Assembly: GCF_016862915.1 (NCBI RefSeq) | Contig: NZ_BONW01000021.1 | Location: 62,001 to 126,000, forward strand | DNA from: Plantactinospora endophytica | GTDB taxonomy: Bacteria; Actinomycetota; Actinomycetes; Mycobacteriales; Micromonosporaceae | Length of the DNA: 64,000 bases | Reading direction: 5' to 3' | Shown here: one piece after another, positions 15,793 through 25,500 of the stretch | Layout of the letters: every line of letters starts with the position of its first letter | Numbering within the stretch: the stretch's first letter is position 1 | Translations under genes and position numbers: made by a program | The notes under the pieces: generated by a model | Database searches by the model: none | What the model was told of the DNA's origin: nothing | Seen by the model: only the letters and a program-made list of their open reading frames with translations

Positions 15793-17754
15793 CTACTCGC
15801 CCGGTGTCGACTTCGCGATCTGCATCAGGAACTCGATGTTGGTCCGGGACTGCTTGAGCCGGTCCAGCAGCAGATCCAGCGCGGCCTGCGAGTCGAGCGA
15901 GTGCAGCACCTTGCGCAGCTTGTGCGTGATGGCCAGCTCCTCCGGGGCCAGCAGGATCTCCTCCTTACGGGTACCGGAGGTGTGGATGTCGATGGCCGGG
16001 AAGACCCGCTTGTCGGCGATCTTCCGGTCCAGCTTCAGCTCGGCGTTACCGGTGCCCTTGAACTCCTCGAAGATGACCGTGTCCATCACCGAACCGGTCT
16101 CCACCAGCGCGGTGGCGAGGATGGTCAGCGAGCCGCCGTTCTCGATGTTCCGAGCCGCGCCCAGGAACCGCTTCGGCGGGTACAGCGCGGTGGAGTCGAT
16201 ACCGCCGGACATGATCCGACCACTGGCCGGCGCGGCCAGGTTGTACGACCGACCGAGCCGGGTCACCGAGTCGAGCAGTACGACCACGTCGTGGCCCAGC
16301 TCGACCAGGCGCTTGGCCCGCTCGATCGCCAGCTCGGCGACCGTGGTGTGGTCCTGCGGCGGGCGGTCGAAGGTGGCCGCGACAACCTCGCCCTTGACCG
16401 AGCGCTGCATGTCGGTGACCTCTTCGGGCCGCTCGTCGACGAGCACGACCATCAGGTGGCACTCGGGGTTGTTGTGGGTGATCGCGTTGGCGATCGCCTG
16501 CAACACCATGGTCTTACCGGCCTTCGGCGGCGACATGATGAGCGCCCGCTGACCCTTGCCGATCGGCGTCACCAGGTCGATGACCCGGGTGGTCAGGATG
16601 TGCGGCTCGGTCTCCAGCCGGAGCCGCTCCTGCGGGTAGAGCGGGGTCAGCTTGTAGAACTCGGGACGCCGCTTCGCCTCGTCCGGGTCCATCCCGTTGA
16701 TGGTGTCCAGCCGGACCAGCGGGTTGTACTTGTCCCGCCGCTGCTCGCCCTCCCGGGCCGCCCGGACCGCACCGGTGACCGCGTCACCTCGGCGCAGGCC
16801 GTACTTCTTGACCTGGGACATCGAGACGTAGACGTCGTTCGGGCCGGAGAGGTACCCGGTGGTCCGGACGAAGGCGTAGTTGTCCAGCACGTCGATGATG
16901 CCGGCCACGGGTACGAGTACGTCGTCCTCGTTGACCTGCGGCTCCCGGCCGCCACCGCCGCCGCCACCGCCCTCACCGTTCTCCGCCCGGTCGCCACGGC
17001 CACGCCGACGGTCCCGGAACCGGCTCCGCCGGCTGCGCCGGCCGCCGCCCTCACCGTCGTCGTCGTCGTTGTCCCGGTCCGCCGAACGCTGTCCCCGGTC
17101 GTTGCGCGACTCGCCGCGCTCGCCCCGGTCACCCCGCTCGTTGCGGTCCCGGCCGTTGCGCGACTCGGCCCGGTCGGCGCGGTCACCGCGCTCGCCACCG
17201 TCGGTCCGCTCGGCACCCTCGGCCCGCTCCGCGCGGTCGCCACGCTCGGTACGCTCCGCGCGGTCACCGCGCTCGGCCCGCTCGGAACGCTCCGCCGGAG
17301 CCGCCTCGGTCTCCGCCTCGGCGGTGGCGACAGCGGTCCGGCTGGACCGGCGGGACGTCCGGGTCCGGCCTTCGCCGCCGGAGGCGGCGGTGGCGGCCGG
17401 CACCTGCTCGGCGCCCCGGCGCTCACCGTCCGGTCGGTCTGCGCTTTCCCGCACCTCGGCCCGAACCTCTTCGCGAGCCGGCGCGGACGCGGCCGATACC
17501 TCGGCGCGCGGACGCGGGGTACCAGCACCCGCGGAGTTGGTGGCACCAGCCTGCCGTTCCGAGATGGCGGCGATCAGCTCGCCCTTGCGCATCCGGGCCG
17601 TACCGGAGATGCCGAGCGACGCGGCCAGGCTCTGCAACTCCGGCAGCAGCATCGCCGACAGCCCGGTGCCGGTCCGCCGACGGCGGGTGGCGCCTGCGGT
17701 GGCTTCGCCAGCGACGTTGGAAACATCCGACGTCACGTCGGTGGTGTCGCTCAA
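15793..17754 (-). CDS. rho: Transcription termination factor Rho
   Basis: RNA-dependent hexameric ATPase that ends transcription. I start at TTG 17754, preceded by GAGGGAAGGA, giving 653 residues beginning LSDTTDVTSDV. The Rho N-terminal helical domain (LPELQSLAASLGISG) comes first. About residues 70-260 are a long insertion rich in Arg, Asp, Glu and Gly with repeated GERGDRAER-like blocks, typical of actinobacterial Rho. The RNA-binding cold-shock fold follows (NYAFVRTTGYL), then Walker A PPKAGKT, the ATPase core and the C-terminal FLMQIAKSTPGE. A longer upstream frame exists but has no Rho similarity. Confidence 0.96.
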   Translation of the reverse strand: MSDTTDVTSDVSNVAGEATAGATRRRRTGTGLSAMLLPELQSLAASLGISGTARMRKGELIAAISERQAGATNSAGAGTPRPRAEVSAASAPAREEVRAEVRESADRPDGERRGAEQVPAATAASGGEGRTRTSRRSSRTAVATAEAETEAAPAERSERAERGDRAERTERGDRAERAEGAERTDGGERGDRADRAESRNGRDRNERGDRGERGESRNDRGQRSADRDNDDDDGEGGGRRSRRSRFRDRRRGRGDRAENGEGGGGGGGGREPQVNEDDVLVPVAGIIDVLDNYAFVRTTGYLSGPNDVYVSMSQVKKYGLRRGDAVTGAVRAAREGEQRRDKYNPLVRLDTINGMDPDEAKRRPEFYKLTPLYPQERLRLETEPHILTTRVIDLVTPIGKGQRALIMSPPKAGKTMVLQAIANAITHNNPECHLMVVLVDERPEEVTDMQRSVKGEVVAATFDRPPQDHTTVAELAIERAKRLVELGHDVVVLLDSVTRLGRSYNLAAPASGRIMSGGIDSTALYPPKRFLGAARNIENGGSLTILATALVETGSVMDTVIFEEFKGTGNAELKLDRKIADKRVFPAIDIHTSGTRKEEILLAPEELAITHKLRKVLHSLDSQAALDLLLDRLKQSRTNIEFLMQIAKSTPGE

Positions 17755-18052
17755 TGGATTCCTTCCCTCGATAAGGCCGGGGCTGCCCGTGGCCCGAAAG
17801 TGCTGGCTGGCCGGGCGGCCTCGGTACACCCGTCTCGCTTGACGCGTCACGGGAGTCTGTAACACAGCAGCCGGTGGTTTCCCGACCCACCAACATCGGT
17901 GGGCAGGTCTCGCCGTCTGCGGCGACCTGTGGAAACTGCGGTGCGGCGTAGACCTAGGCAGGGGTGAGACGGGCTGACCGCCGAGAGCTTCGGGGGTGCA
18001 CCGACCCGCAGGAGTCGCATTGCTTCGCGGCTGTGCTAAGTCTAGAGCGTAA
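17755..18052 (-). other. rho leader region (about 300 bp without a gene)
   Basis: This space between thrB and rho holds the rho ribosome binding site next to 17754 and two modest hairpins: CCCACC/GGTGGG near 17884-17901 and a TCGCC/GGCGA stem shortly after. Long leaders upstream of rho often mediate autoregulation by Rho; that role here is inference. I see no conserved riboswitch or open frame. Confidence 0.4.
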
Positions 18053-19000
18053 TCAACTCTTCCGACCTGCGGCAACAGGGTCCCGCTCGGCGTGTCCCAG
18101 TCTACCCCCATCGACCCGGGCCCCGGCTACGTCTATCGGCAACCTTTGCGCGGTCCAACCCATTCCCGCGTCGAATTCCTCGTCCGTGCTGGTGAGCGCG
18201 AGAATCGACGGCCCCGCCCCACTGACCACAGCCGGCACACCAGCCGCACGCAACTCAGCCAACCGCGCGGCCGTTCCCGGCATTCCGGGCGCGCGGTAGT
18301 GCTGGTGCAGCCGGTCCTCCGTCGCCTCGAAGAGCAGTGTCGGGTCGACGGTCAGCGCGTGCACCAGCAGGGCGGCCCGGCCGGCGTTGCGGGCGGCGTC
18401 CGCGTGCGGCACCGTCGCCGGCAGCGCCGCCCGGGCCGTCGCCGTCAGCCCGCGTTCCTCGGGTACGAACACCGTGGCCCTGACCTGCGGCGCGACCGGC
18501 AACCGGACCGCACGGGCCGGACCGCCCGACTCCGTCCAGGCGATGGTGAACCCGCCGAGCAGGCACGGCGCGACATTGTCCGGATGCCCTTCCAACTCGG
18601 CCGCCAACCGCAGCGCCGCCGCGTCGTCGAGCCGGTGCGTACCGTCCACGACCAGGGCCCGGGCCAGTTGGATGCCGGCGACGATCGCCGCCGACGAGGA
18701 GCCGAGCCCGCGTGCCTGCGGGATCCGGTTGACGCATTCGACGGCCAGCCCGGTCGGCTGACCGCCGAGCGCGTCGAAACCGGCCCGGATGGCCCGGACG
18801 ACCAGATGTTCCTCGCCGGTCGGCAGCTCACCGGCACCCTGTCCGGTGATCTCCACCCGACAACCGGTCGGAGTCGTCCGGGCGCTGACGTCGTCGTAGA
18901 GCGCCAGCGCCAGCCCGAGCGCGTCGAAGCCCGGACCGAGGTTGGCGCTGGTCGCCGGCACCCGGACCCGGACCGGCTCGGAAACGAAGGTCGGCCGCAT
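18053..19000 (-). CDS. thrB: Homoserine kinase
   Basis: Phosphorylates L-homoserine to O-phosphohomoserine, the substrate of threonine synthase. The 315-residue GHMP kinase has the N-terminal motif PATSANLGPGFDALG, the ATP-binding motif PQARGLGSSSAA and a C-terminal glycine-rich GAGPSILAL segment. The ATG at 19000 fits the family N-terminus. It is separated from thrC (26051-27100) by about 7 kb of unrelated genes on the same strand, although these genes are commonly adjacent. A strong hairpin just upstream suggests it has its own transcript. Confidence 0.95.
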   Translation of the reverse strand: MRPTFVSEPVRVRVPATSANLGPGFDALGLALALYDDVSARTTPTGCRVEITGQGAGELPTGEEHLVVRAIRAGFDALGGQPTGLAVECVNRIPQARGLGSSSAAIVAGIQLARALVVDGTHRLDDAAALRLAAELEGHPDNVAPCLLGGFTIAWTESGGPARAVRLPVAPQVRATVFVPEERGLTATARAALPATVPHADAARNAGRAALLVHALTVDPTLLFEATEDRLHQHYRAPGMPGTAARLAELRAAGVPAVVSGAGPSILALTSTDEEFDAGMGWTAQRLPIDVAGARVDGGRLGHAERDPVAAGRKS

Positions 19001-19043
19001 CGGCTCATGCTAGGCGGCCCCGACCGGTGCCGGGGCGGCCGCC

Positions 19044-19080
19044 CGGGCCCTGGGACGTCGCCGATCGATCCCAGGGCCCG
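19044..19080 (-). terminator. Terminator hairpin upstream of thrB
   Basis: CGGGCCCTGGGA (19044-19055) and TCCCAGGGCCCG (19069-19080) are perfectly complementary over 12 bp with a 13-base loop. It lies after the RHH gene stop and 44 bases before thrB, so it probably ends the SPFH-RHH transcript. Confidence 0.7.
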
Positions 19081-19137
19081 CCGCTGATCCGTCGCAGGGT
19101 CCGCCGCCGATCCGTCCCAGGTGCCCGGGGGTACCGG

Positions 19138-19365
19138 CTAGGCCGGCTCCGAGTCCTCCGACCCCGCGCTCTCCGGCTCCGGGGTGGGCTCTCCCGGGGT
19201 GCCGCCCCGGGGTGGCCTGGCGGTCCGGCCGGCCGAACGCAGGGCCAGCCGCAGGGCGTACTCGATCTGGGCGTTGACGCTGCGGATGTCGTCCGCGGCC
19301 CATCTCGCGATCGCGTCGTAGACCTGCGGGTCGAGCCGGAGCAGGAGTTTCTTGCGTTCGGCCAT
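19138..19365 (-). CDS. Small ribbon-helix-helix (Arc-type) DNA-binding protein
   Basis: A 75-residue protein. Residues 1-45 match the Arc/MetJ-like ribbon-helix-helix fold: a short strand (KKLLLRLDPQVYDAI), a helix, and a second helix starting RSVNAQIEYALR, the usual N-x-x-I-E-x-x-L pattern. The C-terminal 30 residues are Pro/Glu/Ser-rich and acidic. It starts 13 bases after the SPFH gene stop, so the two are co-transcribed. It may regulate that operon or act as an antitoxin-like protein, but no toxin gene is adjacent. Confidence 0.78.
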   Translation of the reverse strand: MAERKKLLLRLDPQVYDAIARWAADDIRSVNAQIEYALRLALRSAGRTARPPRGGTPGEPTPEPESAGSEDSEPA

Positions 19366-19378
19366 CGGTGCGGAGGTC

Positions 19379-20245
19379 CTAGCCGTAGAGGGAGCCGGTG
19401 TTCACCACCGGCTGGGCGGCCCGGTCACCGCAGAGTACGACCAGGAGGTTGGAAACCATCTGCGCCTTGCGCTCCTCGTCCAACTCCACCACGTCCTCCT
19501 CGCGCAGCCGGTCCAGCGCGTTCGAGACCATGCCGACCGCACCCTCCACGATCTTGAACCGGGCCGCCACGATCGCGTTCGCCTGTTGCCGGGCCAGCAT
19601 CGCCTGGGCGATCTCCGGGGCGTACGCCAGGTGGGTGGTGCGGGATTCGAGCACCTCCACGCCGGCCAACTCGACCCGTTCGCGCAGTTCGGAGGTCAAC
19701 TCGTCGCTGACCACCGCGCTGTCCCGCAGGCTGGCCCGACCGGAGTCGTGCGCCTCGTACGGGTAGCTGGTGGCGAGGTGCCGGACCGCCGCCTCGGACT
19801 GCACGGCGACGTACTCGACGTGGTCGTCGACCGCGAACGCGGCCTTGGCGGTGTCGACCACCTGCCACACGACGACCGCCGCGATCTCCACCGGGTTGCC
19901 GTCCGCGTCGGAGACCTTGAGCCGGGCGGTCTCGAAGTTACGCACCCGCAGCGTGACCTTCTCCCGGGCGGTGAGCGGCCAGGTCCAGTGCAGGCCGGCC
20001 TCCCGGATGGTGCCGACATAGCGGCCGAAGAACTGCACCACCTGGGCCTCGTTCGGGTTGACCACGGTGTATCCGGTGGCCGCCAGCGCGGCGAGGAGGG
20101 CGTAGCCGACGGCGACCACGGCGATCCGGAGGTCCACCCCCGGCTCGTCGAGCACCGGCACGACGATGGCGATCCCGACGCCGGCCAGGACCAGCAAGGC
20201 CAGGGTCGGAATGAACCCGGAGATCCGGAAGGCGGCTCGTTCCAT
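19379..20245 (-). CDS. SPFH (band 7/prohibitin-like) domain membrane protein
   Basis: Membrane-associated scaffold of the stomatin/flotillin family, 288 residues. Two hydrophobic segments near residues 9-30 and 40-58 anchor it. The SPFH domain begins [21 protein letters not shown] and runs through [11 protein letters not shown], with the late motif [22 protein letters not shown] followed by a helical region [30 protein letters not shown] precedes the ATG. It is followed by a ribbon-helix-helix gene, a pairing I recall from related actinobacteria. Function here is unknown; relatives organise membrane domains or hold protease complexes. Confidence 0.88.
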   Translation of the reverse strand: MERAAFRISGFIPTLALLVLAGVGIAIVVPVLDEPGVDLRIAVVAVGYALLAALAATGYTVVNPNEAQVVQFFGRYVGTIREAGLHWTWPLTAREKVTLRVRNFETARLKVSDADGNPVEIAAVVVWQVVDTAKAAFAVDDHVEYVAVQSEAAVRHLATSYPYEAHDSGRASLRDSAVVSDELTSELRERVELAGVEVLESRTTHLAYAPEIAQAMLARQQANAIVAARFKIVEGAVGMVSNALDRLREEDVVELDEERKAQMVSNLLVVLCGDRAAQPVVNTGSLYG

Positions 20246-20265
20246 GACATCTCCCTGCTAGCGAT

Positions 20266-20275
20266 GTGATATCAC
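20266..20275. promoter_or_regulatory. Palindrome upstream of the SPFH gene
   Basis: GTGATATCAC, a perfect 10-bp palindrome 20 bases before the start codon, in a locally AT-richer stretch that repeats GATATC at 20279. It could be an operator for the adjacent RHH protein or a promoter element. Confidence 0.3.
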
Positions 20276-20335
20276 GAGGATATCCAACGAGCACCACCAC
20301 GTCGACCCCGTACCGGGTCGGAAGGTGAGACGGCC

Positions 20336-21004
20336 TCAGGGCAGCCGGGTCTGGTCCTCGGCGGCGCCCCGGCCCCGCTGCGAGGCGGCGTAGCTGACCA
20401 CCCGCAGCCGCTGGAGCACGCCTCTCGGCCGCAGCGCCGAACCGCGCCGGCCGTCCGGGTCGAAGGCGAGCGCGGCGTCCACCTCGGCGGGCAGCCGCAC
20501 CCCGAAGGTGATCCGGCCGAAGACACGCCACGGGTCGCGCACCCCGGCGGCCAGCAGCGTGAACCGGGCCTCGTTCCGGGCCGCGACCTCGGCCACCTCG
20601 GTCAGCGAACGCCCGAGCGGACGGTCGGCACACGCCAACAGATAGCGCCGACGCCCGTCGATCCGGTACGCCAGCAGACTTCCGTACGGTCCGGCGAAGT
20701 CGAGGCGGGGCAGCGGCAGGTGCCGGAGCAGCGGCAGCCGGCCGGTGTTCGAGAGGAGCAGGTCGAAGGGGCCGTCGACACCGTGCAGCCGGACGGCCAG
20801 CCCCATCAGGTCCGGCCAGCCGTCCGGGGTCGGTACGCCCCGGGAGAGCCGCAAAGTGGCGGCGTACCGGCCGGGACCGCCGACCAGACGGTCGGCGAGC
20901 GGCCCCGACAGCTCGACCTCGCCGCCGAAGGAGAGCCCGCGCGGATGCAGCGTCCGCCCGCCGCGCCACCGCGCGACGCGGCTGGTCGCCCGCACCTCCG
21001 GCAC
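20336..21004 (-). CDS. Catalase-fold-like protein of unknown function
   Basis: A 222-residue protein with no signal peptide or membrane segment. The pattern LHPRGLSFGGEVEL, then DLMGLAVRLHG and PFDLLLSNTG, resembles the N-terminal beta-barrel of haem catalases (in catalase, roughly RDxxGFAxRF and WDLVGNN). I do not see the catalytic His/Asn pair or the proximal Tyr motif in the usual form, so catalase activity is doubtful. It stands between the SPFH gene and an MFS transporter on the same strand but has long gaps either side. Fold assignment is inference from motif spacing. Confidence 0.5.
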   Translation of the reverse strand: MPEVRATSRVARWRGGRTLHPRGLSFGGEVELSGPLADRLVGGPGRYAATLRLSRGVPTPDGWPDLMGLAVRLHGVDGPFDLLLSNTGRLPLLRHLPLPRLDFAGPYGSLLAYRIDGRRRYLLACADRPLGRSLTEVAEVAARNEARFTLLAAGVRDPWRVFGRITFGVRLPAEVDAALAFDPDGRRGSALRPRGVLQRLRVVSYAASQRGRGAAEDQTRLP

Positions 21005-21058
21005 CGTGTCGATGCCCCGTCCTACCCACCCACCCCCCGAATAGACCCGCGCGGGGGA

Positions 21059-21131
21059 GATCGTGCTGTCTCAGGGAGAGAGTGCCTTCCGTCTCGAACC
21101 GAGGGCACTCTTTCGGGCAACGAGCACGATC
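21059..21131. terminator. Two-tier hairpin downstream of the MFS gene
   Basis: GATCGTGCT (21059-21067) pairs with AGCACGATC (21123-21131), and inside it AGAGTGCC (21079-21086) pairs with GGCACTCT (21104-21111). The nested structure sits 35 bases after the MFS stop and 55 bases before the catalase-like gene. It probably ends the MFS transcript; a repetitive extragenic palindrome is an alternative. Confidence 0.55.
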
Positions 21132-21165
21132 ATGGCCCGGCGGACGCCGAGCGGCGGGCGGCGGG

Positions 21166-22419
21166 TCAGGCGGGTGGGGTGGCGGGGTGGACCGGGCGGG
21201 GGTCCTGGTCGTCGGAGGGGTCGAGGCGGCGGGTCGCCACCCACCAGCCGAGCGCGTACAGCAGGGTGGTCAGGCCGCAGCCGGCCAGCACCACCCGCTG
21301 GTCGACGTGGTCCACCACGCCGGCCACCACGAGCTGGCTGAACGCGATGGCCACGGTCGCCAGCATCATGTCGGTGGCGAAGACCCGGCCGCGCAGCCGG
21401 TCCGGCACCTCGGCCTGCAACGCGAAGTTGGACATCACCCAGTTGCTGCCCCCGGCGAAATGCGCCACGAAGACCAGCAGCAGCACCAGCGGGAACCACT
21501 GGGCGACCGAGACACCGAGATAGCCGAGGCCGTACAGGGACATCGACAGGGCGAGGCCGGGGAAGAGCCAGGAGCGGTGCTGCAACACCCGACGCATCAG
21601 CAGCGGGCCGACCAGCGCGCCGGCACCGCGTACCGCGAAGAGCAGGCCGGTGCCGATCGGACCGGCGCCGTACAGCGTGGCCAGCAGCGGGAAGACGGTC
21701 AGCACACCGTTGCCGAGACCGACCGCGCTCTTCACGGTGACCAGAGCCAGCACCCGGGGACGCTGGCCGATGTACCGCAGCGCCTCGCCGAGCGCCGCCC
21801 ACGGATTCGGCACCGGCAGGTCGTGGTCGCGCGGCTGCTGCATCGGGCGGCGGATCAGCAGGGTCAGGCCCGCGGCCACCGCCAGGCCGACCAGGGCCAC
21901 CCAGAAGCAGGCGTACGGGCCCACGGCAGCGGTCAGCACGCCGCCGAGGGAGGCGCCGACGATGCTCATCGTGCCCCACGCCGAACCGGCGATCGCGTTC
22001 GCTCCGGCCAGGTCCGCCGGGTCCACGACGTTCGGCAGCGCTGCCGAGGCGGCCGGCGAGTAGAACGCCTTGGCCACCGCCACCGTGCCGACCGCCAGCA
22101 GGGCCAGCCAGGCGGTACCCGGGCTGCGTACCCCGAGCAGCAGCACGATCGCGGCCAGCGCGACGAGGTTCGAGGCGATCAGGATCCGCTTGCGGTCCAG
22201 CCGGTCCGCGACCGTGCCGGCGTACGGCAGCAGCAGGGCCAGGATGCCGTTGTCGACGGCGAGCACCAGGGCTCCCCACACCCCGCTGCCGGTCAGCTCC
22301 GGAAGGAGCACCAGCAGCGGCACCATGATGAACCAGTCGGCCCCGAAGACCACGAGTTCGGCGCTGAAGAGGCGGCGGAAGTCCCGGTTCCGGGTAAGGA
22401 CTGAAACGGCAGACGACAC
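21166..22419 (-). CDS. MFS transporter (MFS_3/enterobactin exporter-like)
   Basis: Proton-driven membrane exporter, 417 residues with about twelve transmembrane helices. The N-terminus RNRDFRRLFSAELVVFGADW and the loop 2-3 motif GTVADRLDRKR fit the MFS_3 group of drug and siderophore exporters. The C-terminal tail is polar and short. Start is ATG 22419. It lies 116 bp downstream of the large RND transporter gene on the same strand, so an efflux gene pair is possible. Substrate cannot be inferred; no siderophore or drug-biosynthesis genes are near. Confidence 0.88.
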   Translation of the reverse strand: MSSAVSVLTRNRDFRRLFSAELVVFGADWFIMVPLLVLLPELTGSGVWGALVLAVDNGILALLLPYAGTVADRLDRKRILIASNLVALAAIVLLLGVRSPGTAWLALLAVGTVAVAKAFYSPAASAALPNVVDPADLAGANAIAGSAWGTMSIVGASLGGVLTAAVGPYACFWVALVGLAVAAGLTLLIRRPMQQPRDHDLPVPNPWAALGEALRYIGQRPRVLALVTVKSAVGLGNGVLTVFPLLATLYGAGPIGTGLLFAVRGAGALVGPLLMRRVLQHRSWLFPGLALSMSLYGLGYLGVSVAQWFPLVLLLVFVAHFAGGSNWVMSNFALQAEVPDRLRGRVFATDMMLATVAIAFSQLVVAGVVDHVDQRVVLAGCGLTTLLYALGWWVATRRLDPSDDQDPRPVHPATPPA

Positions 22420-22535
22420 GTACCGGGACCCTACCCGGCCGCCGTCCGGCCCTCCAACGGCCGACGCCGGCCGGCTCCGGGCACCCCCGCTGTGGGGAGC
22501 GCTGGAACCGACCGGCGTCGGTGCGGTCCGGAGGG

Positions 22536-25500
22536 TCAGTCCTCGGTCGGCGGCAGTGGGGACTTCCGGCTCTTCGGCAGCCGGAGCACCTCGAACTGGT
22601 CGGTGCCCTCCACCAGCGCACCGGAGGGACGGGCCGGCACCGGTCCCGGGGACGTGTTACCCGCAGCGCCCGCCTGGCGTACCCCGACTCCGGCACCGAC
22701 CGGCACCGGCTCGCCGGCCGACTCCCCCGACCCGGCGCGCTCGTCGGCACCGGCCGGCGCGGCGCCGGAACGCCGCCGCCGGATCCGCTCCTTGGTGTTC
22801 TCCACCATCGTGTAGAGGGTCGGCACCAGCACCAGGGTGAGCAGCGTCGAGCTGATCAGGCCGCCGATCACCACGATGGCCAGCGGCTGCGAGATGAACC
22901 CGCCCTCGCCGGTCAGCCCGAGCGCCATCGGCAGCAGCGCGAAGATGGTCGCGATCGCGGTCATCAGGATCGGCCGCAGCCGGCGCCGGCCGCCCTCGAC
23001 CACCGCCTCGACCACCCCCATCCCCTGGGCCCGGTACTGGTTGATCAGGTCCATCAGCACGATCGCGTTGGTCACCACGATGCCGACCAGCATCAGCACC
23101 CCGATCAGCGCCGGTACACCCAGCGGCGTGCCGGTGGCCAGCAGCAGGCCGATCGCACCGGTCGCCGCGAACGGGATGGAGACCAGCAGGATCAGCGGCT
23201 GGATCAGGCTGCCGAAGGTGGCGACCATGATCACGAAGACGATCGCGATCGCGGCCAGCACCGCCAGCCCCAGGTCGGCGAAGGCCTCCTGCTGCTCGGC
23301 GCTGACGCCACCGACCTCGAAGGTCGCCCCCGGCACCTCGATGCCGTCCAGCTTCTCCCGCAGCGCGGCGGTGGTCGCGCCCAGGTTGGAGCCGGTCGAC
23401 GTACCGCTGATCGTCACGCTGCGCTCGCCGTCGATCCGGGTCACCGCGAGCGGCCCCTGTACCTCGCGCACCTCGGCGATGTCGCCCAGCTTCACCACAC
23501 CCGCCGGGCCGGGCGGCCCGACCGGCAGCGCCCGGAGCGCCTCGATGCCGGCCGGCGGCTGCCCGGTACGCAGCACCACGTCCTGCTGCTTGCCGTCCAG
23601 CGACACCTGGCCGAGCGGGCTGCCCCGGAACTGCTGCGCGACGAGCTGCCCGACGGCGGCCTCGGAGAGCCCGACCCGGGCGGCGGCGGCCCGGTCCACC
23701 TTGACGTCGATCCGGGGGGCGCTCTCCGCCAGGCTGCTGCGTACGTCGGTGACGTCCGGCGTCTCCGACATCGCCTTGCTGACCTGCTCGTTGGCCCGGT
23801 CCAGCACCTCGGAATCGGCAGCCCGGACGATCACCTGGATCTCGTTGACCGCGCCGCCGCCCGGTCCACCGCCGCCGCCGCCGAAGCTGATCTCACCGGC
23901 GTTGGTCAGCTTGTCGAACTCCGCCCGGAGGGCGTCCTCGACCTCGCCCGCCTCGGTCTCCTCGGTCAACGCGACCGAGAAACTGGCCTCGTTGGCGCTG
24001 CCACCGCCGCCGAACGGGTTGCCCCCGCCCCCGCCGACGGTCACCTGGTACGACTCCACCCCGTCGGTCTCGCCGAGCACCCGCTCGACCTGCTTCGCGG
24101 CGGCGTCGGTGGCGGCCAGGCTGCTGCCGATCGGCAACTCCTGGCTGATGCTCAGGGTGTCCTGCCCGGAGTCGTCCAGGAAGTTGGTCTCCAGCCGGGT
24201 GGCCAGGCCGAACGTGCCGAGCAGCACCACCAGGCCGAGGCCGACGGTGAGCCAGCGCCGCTGGGTCGCGAACCGGATCACCGGCAGGTACCCGCGTTGC
24301 AGCGGACTGCGCAGCTCCTTCTCCTCGGCCGCCTGCCGGACCGCCTCCTCGGTCGCACCGCCGTTCGCCGGCCGCAGGAACCAGTACGCCAGCACCGGGA
24401 TGATGGTCAGCGACACCAGCAGCGAGGCGAGCAGCGCCACCGTGACGGTGATCGCGAACGGCGCGAAGAGCTGCCCGACGAAGCCGCCGACCAGCACGAT
24501 CGGGGTGAAGACGGCGACCGTGGTGAGGGTGGACGCGACGACCGCGCCGGCCACCTCGCGTACGCCGCCGAGGATGGCGGTGCGCTTGTGCTCGCCGTAC
24601 CCGAGATGTCGCTTGATGTTCTCCAGCACCACGATGGAGTCGTCGACGACCCGGCCGACCGCGATGGTCAGCGCGCCGAGGGTGAGCAGGTTGAGCGAGT
24701 AGTCGCCGATCCAGAGCGCGATCAGCGCCACCAGCACCGACAGCGGGATGGAGACCGCGGTGACCAGGGTGGACCGGATCGAGAGCAGGAAGACCAGGAT
24801 CACGAGTACGGCCATCACCAGGCCCAGCAGGCCCTCGGTGGTCAGGCTCTCGATCGACTTCTCCACGAACGGCGCCTGGTCGAAGACCACGGTGAGGGTG
24901 GCGCCGGAGGCGGAACCGAGGTCGGCGAGCCGGTCCCGGATGTCGTGCGAGATCCGCACCGCGTTGCCGTCCGGGGTGGCGGTGACCATGATGCCGAGGC
25001 TGTCCGCACCGTCGGTCCGGGTGAACGAGGTCGGCGCGGCGAGCTGCTGCTGCACGGTGGCCACGTCACCGAGCCGGACCGGCCGGCCACCGGCGCGACC
25101 GGGTACGAAGATTCCGGCGAGTTCCTCGACCGAGGCGATCCGGCCGCCGACCTGCACAGTTCGGGTCTGGTCGGCCTCGGTCAGCGCCCCGGCCGGAATC
25201 GTCACGCCGTTCGCCCGCAGCGCCTCGGCGATCGCGGTCGGCGCGACCCCGGCGCCGGCCAGCTTGACCGGGTCGGGGGCGATCACCACCTGCTCCTCGC
25301 GGGCGCCGGTCACCTCGACGGTGCGGACCCCGTCGATCGACTCCAGCTCCGGTACGACGGTGTCGGCGAGCTTGTCCGCCAGGGCCCGCTCGTCTCCGTT
25401 GCCGGACGCCGCCAGCACCACCGCCGGCAGGTCGTCGGTGCTGCCGGCGATCACCTGCGGCTCGACGTTCTCCGGCAGGGAGAGCCGGTTCAGCGCGGTC

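Noticed and set aside
17755-18052. Riboswitch in the rho leader
   Set aside because: Only short hairpins are visible, with no conserved riboswitch core I can recognise.
23800-24030. Glycine runs in the RND permease as a sequencing error
   Set aside because: Both tracts are in frame and lie in an outer loop where length variation is tolerated; the frame remains clean on either side.
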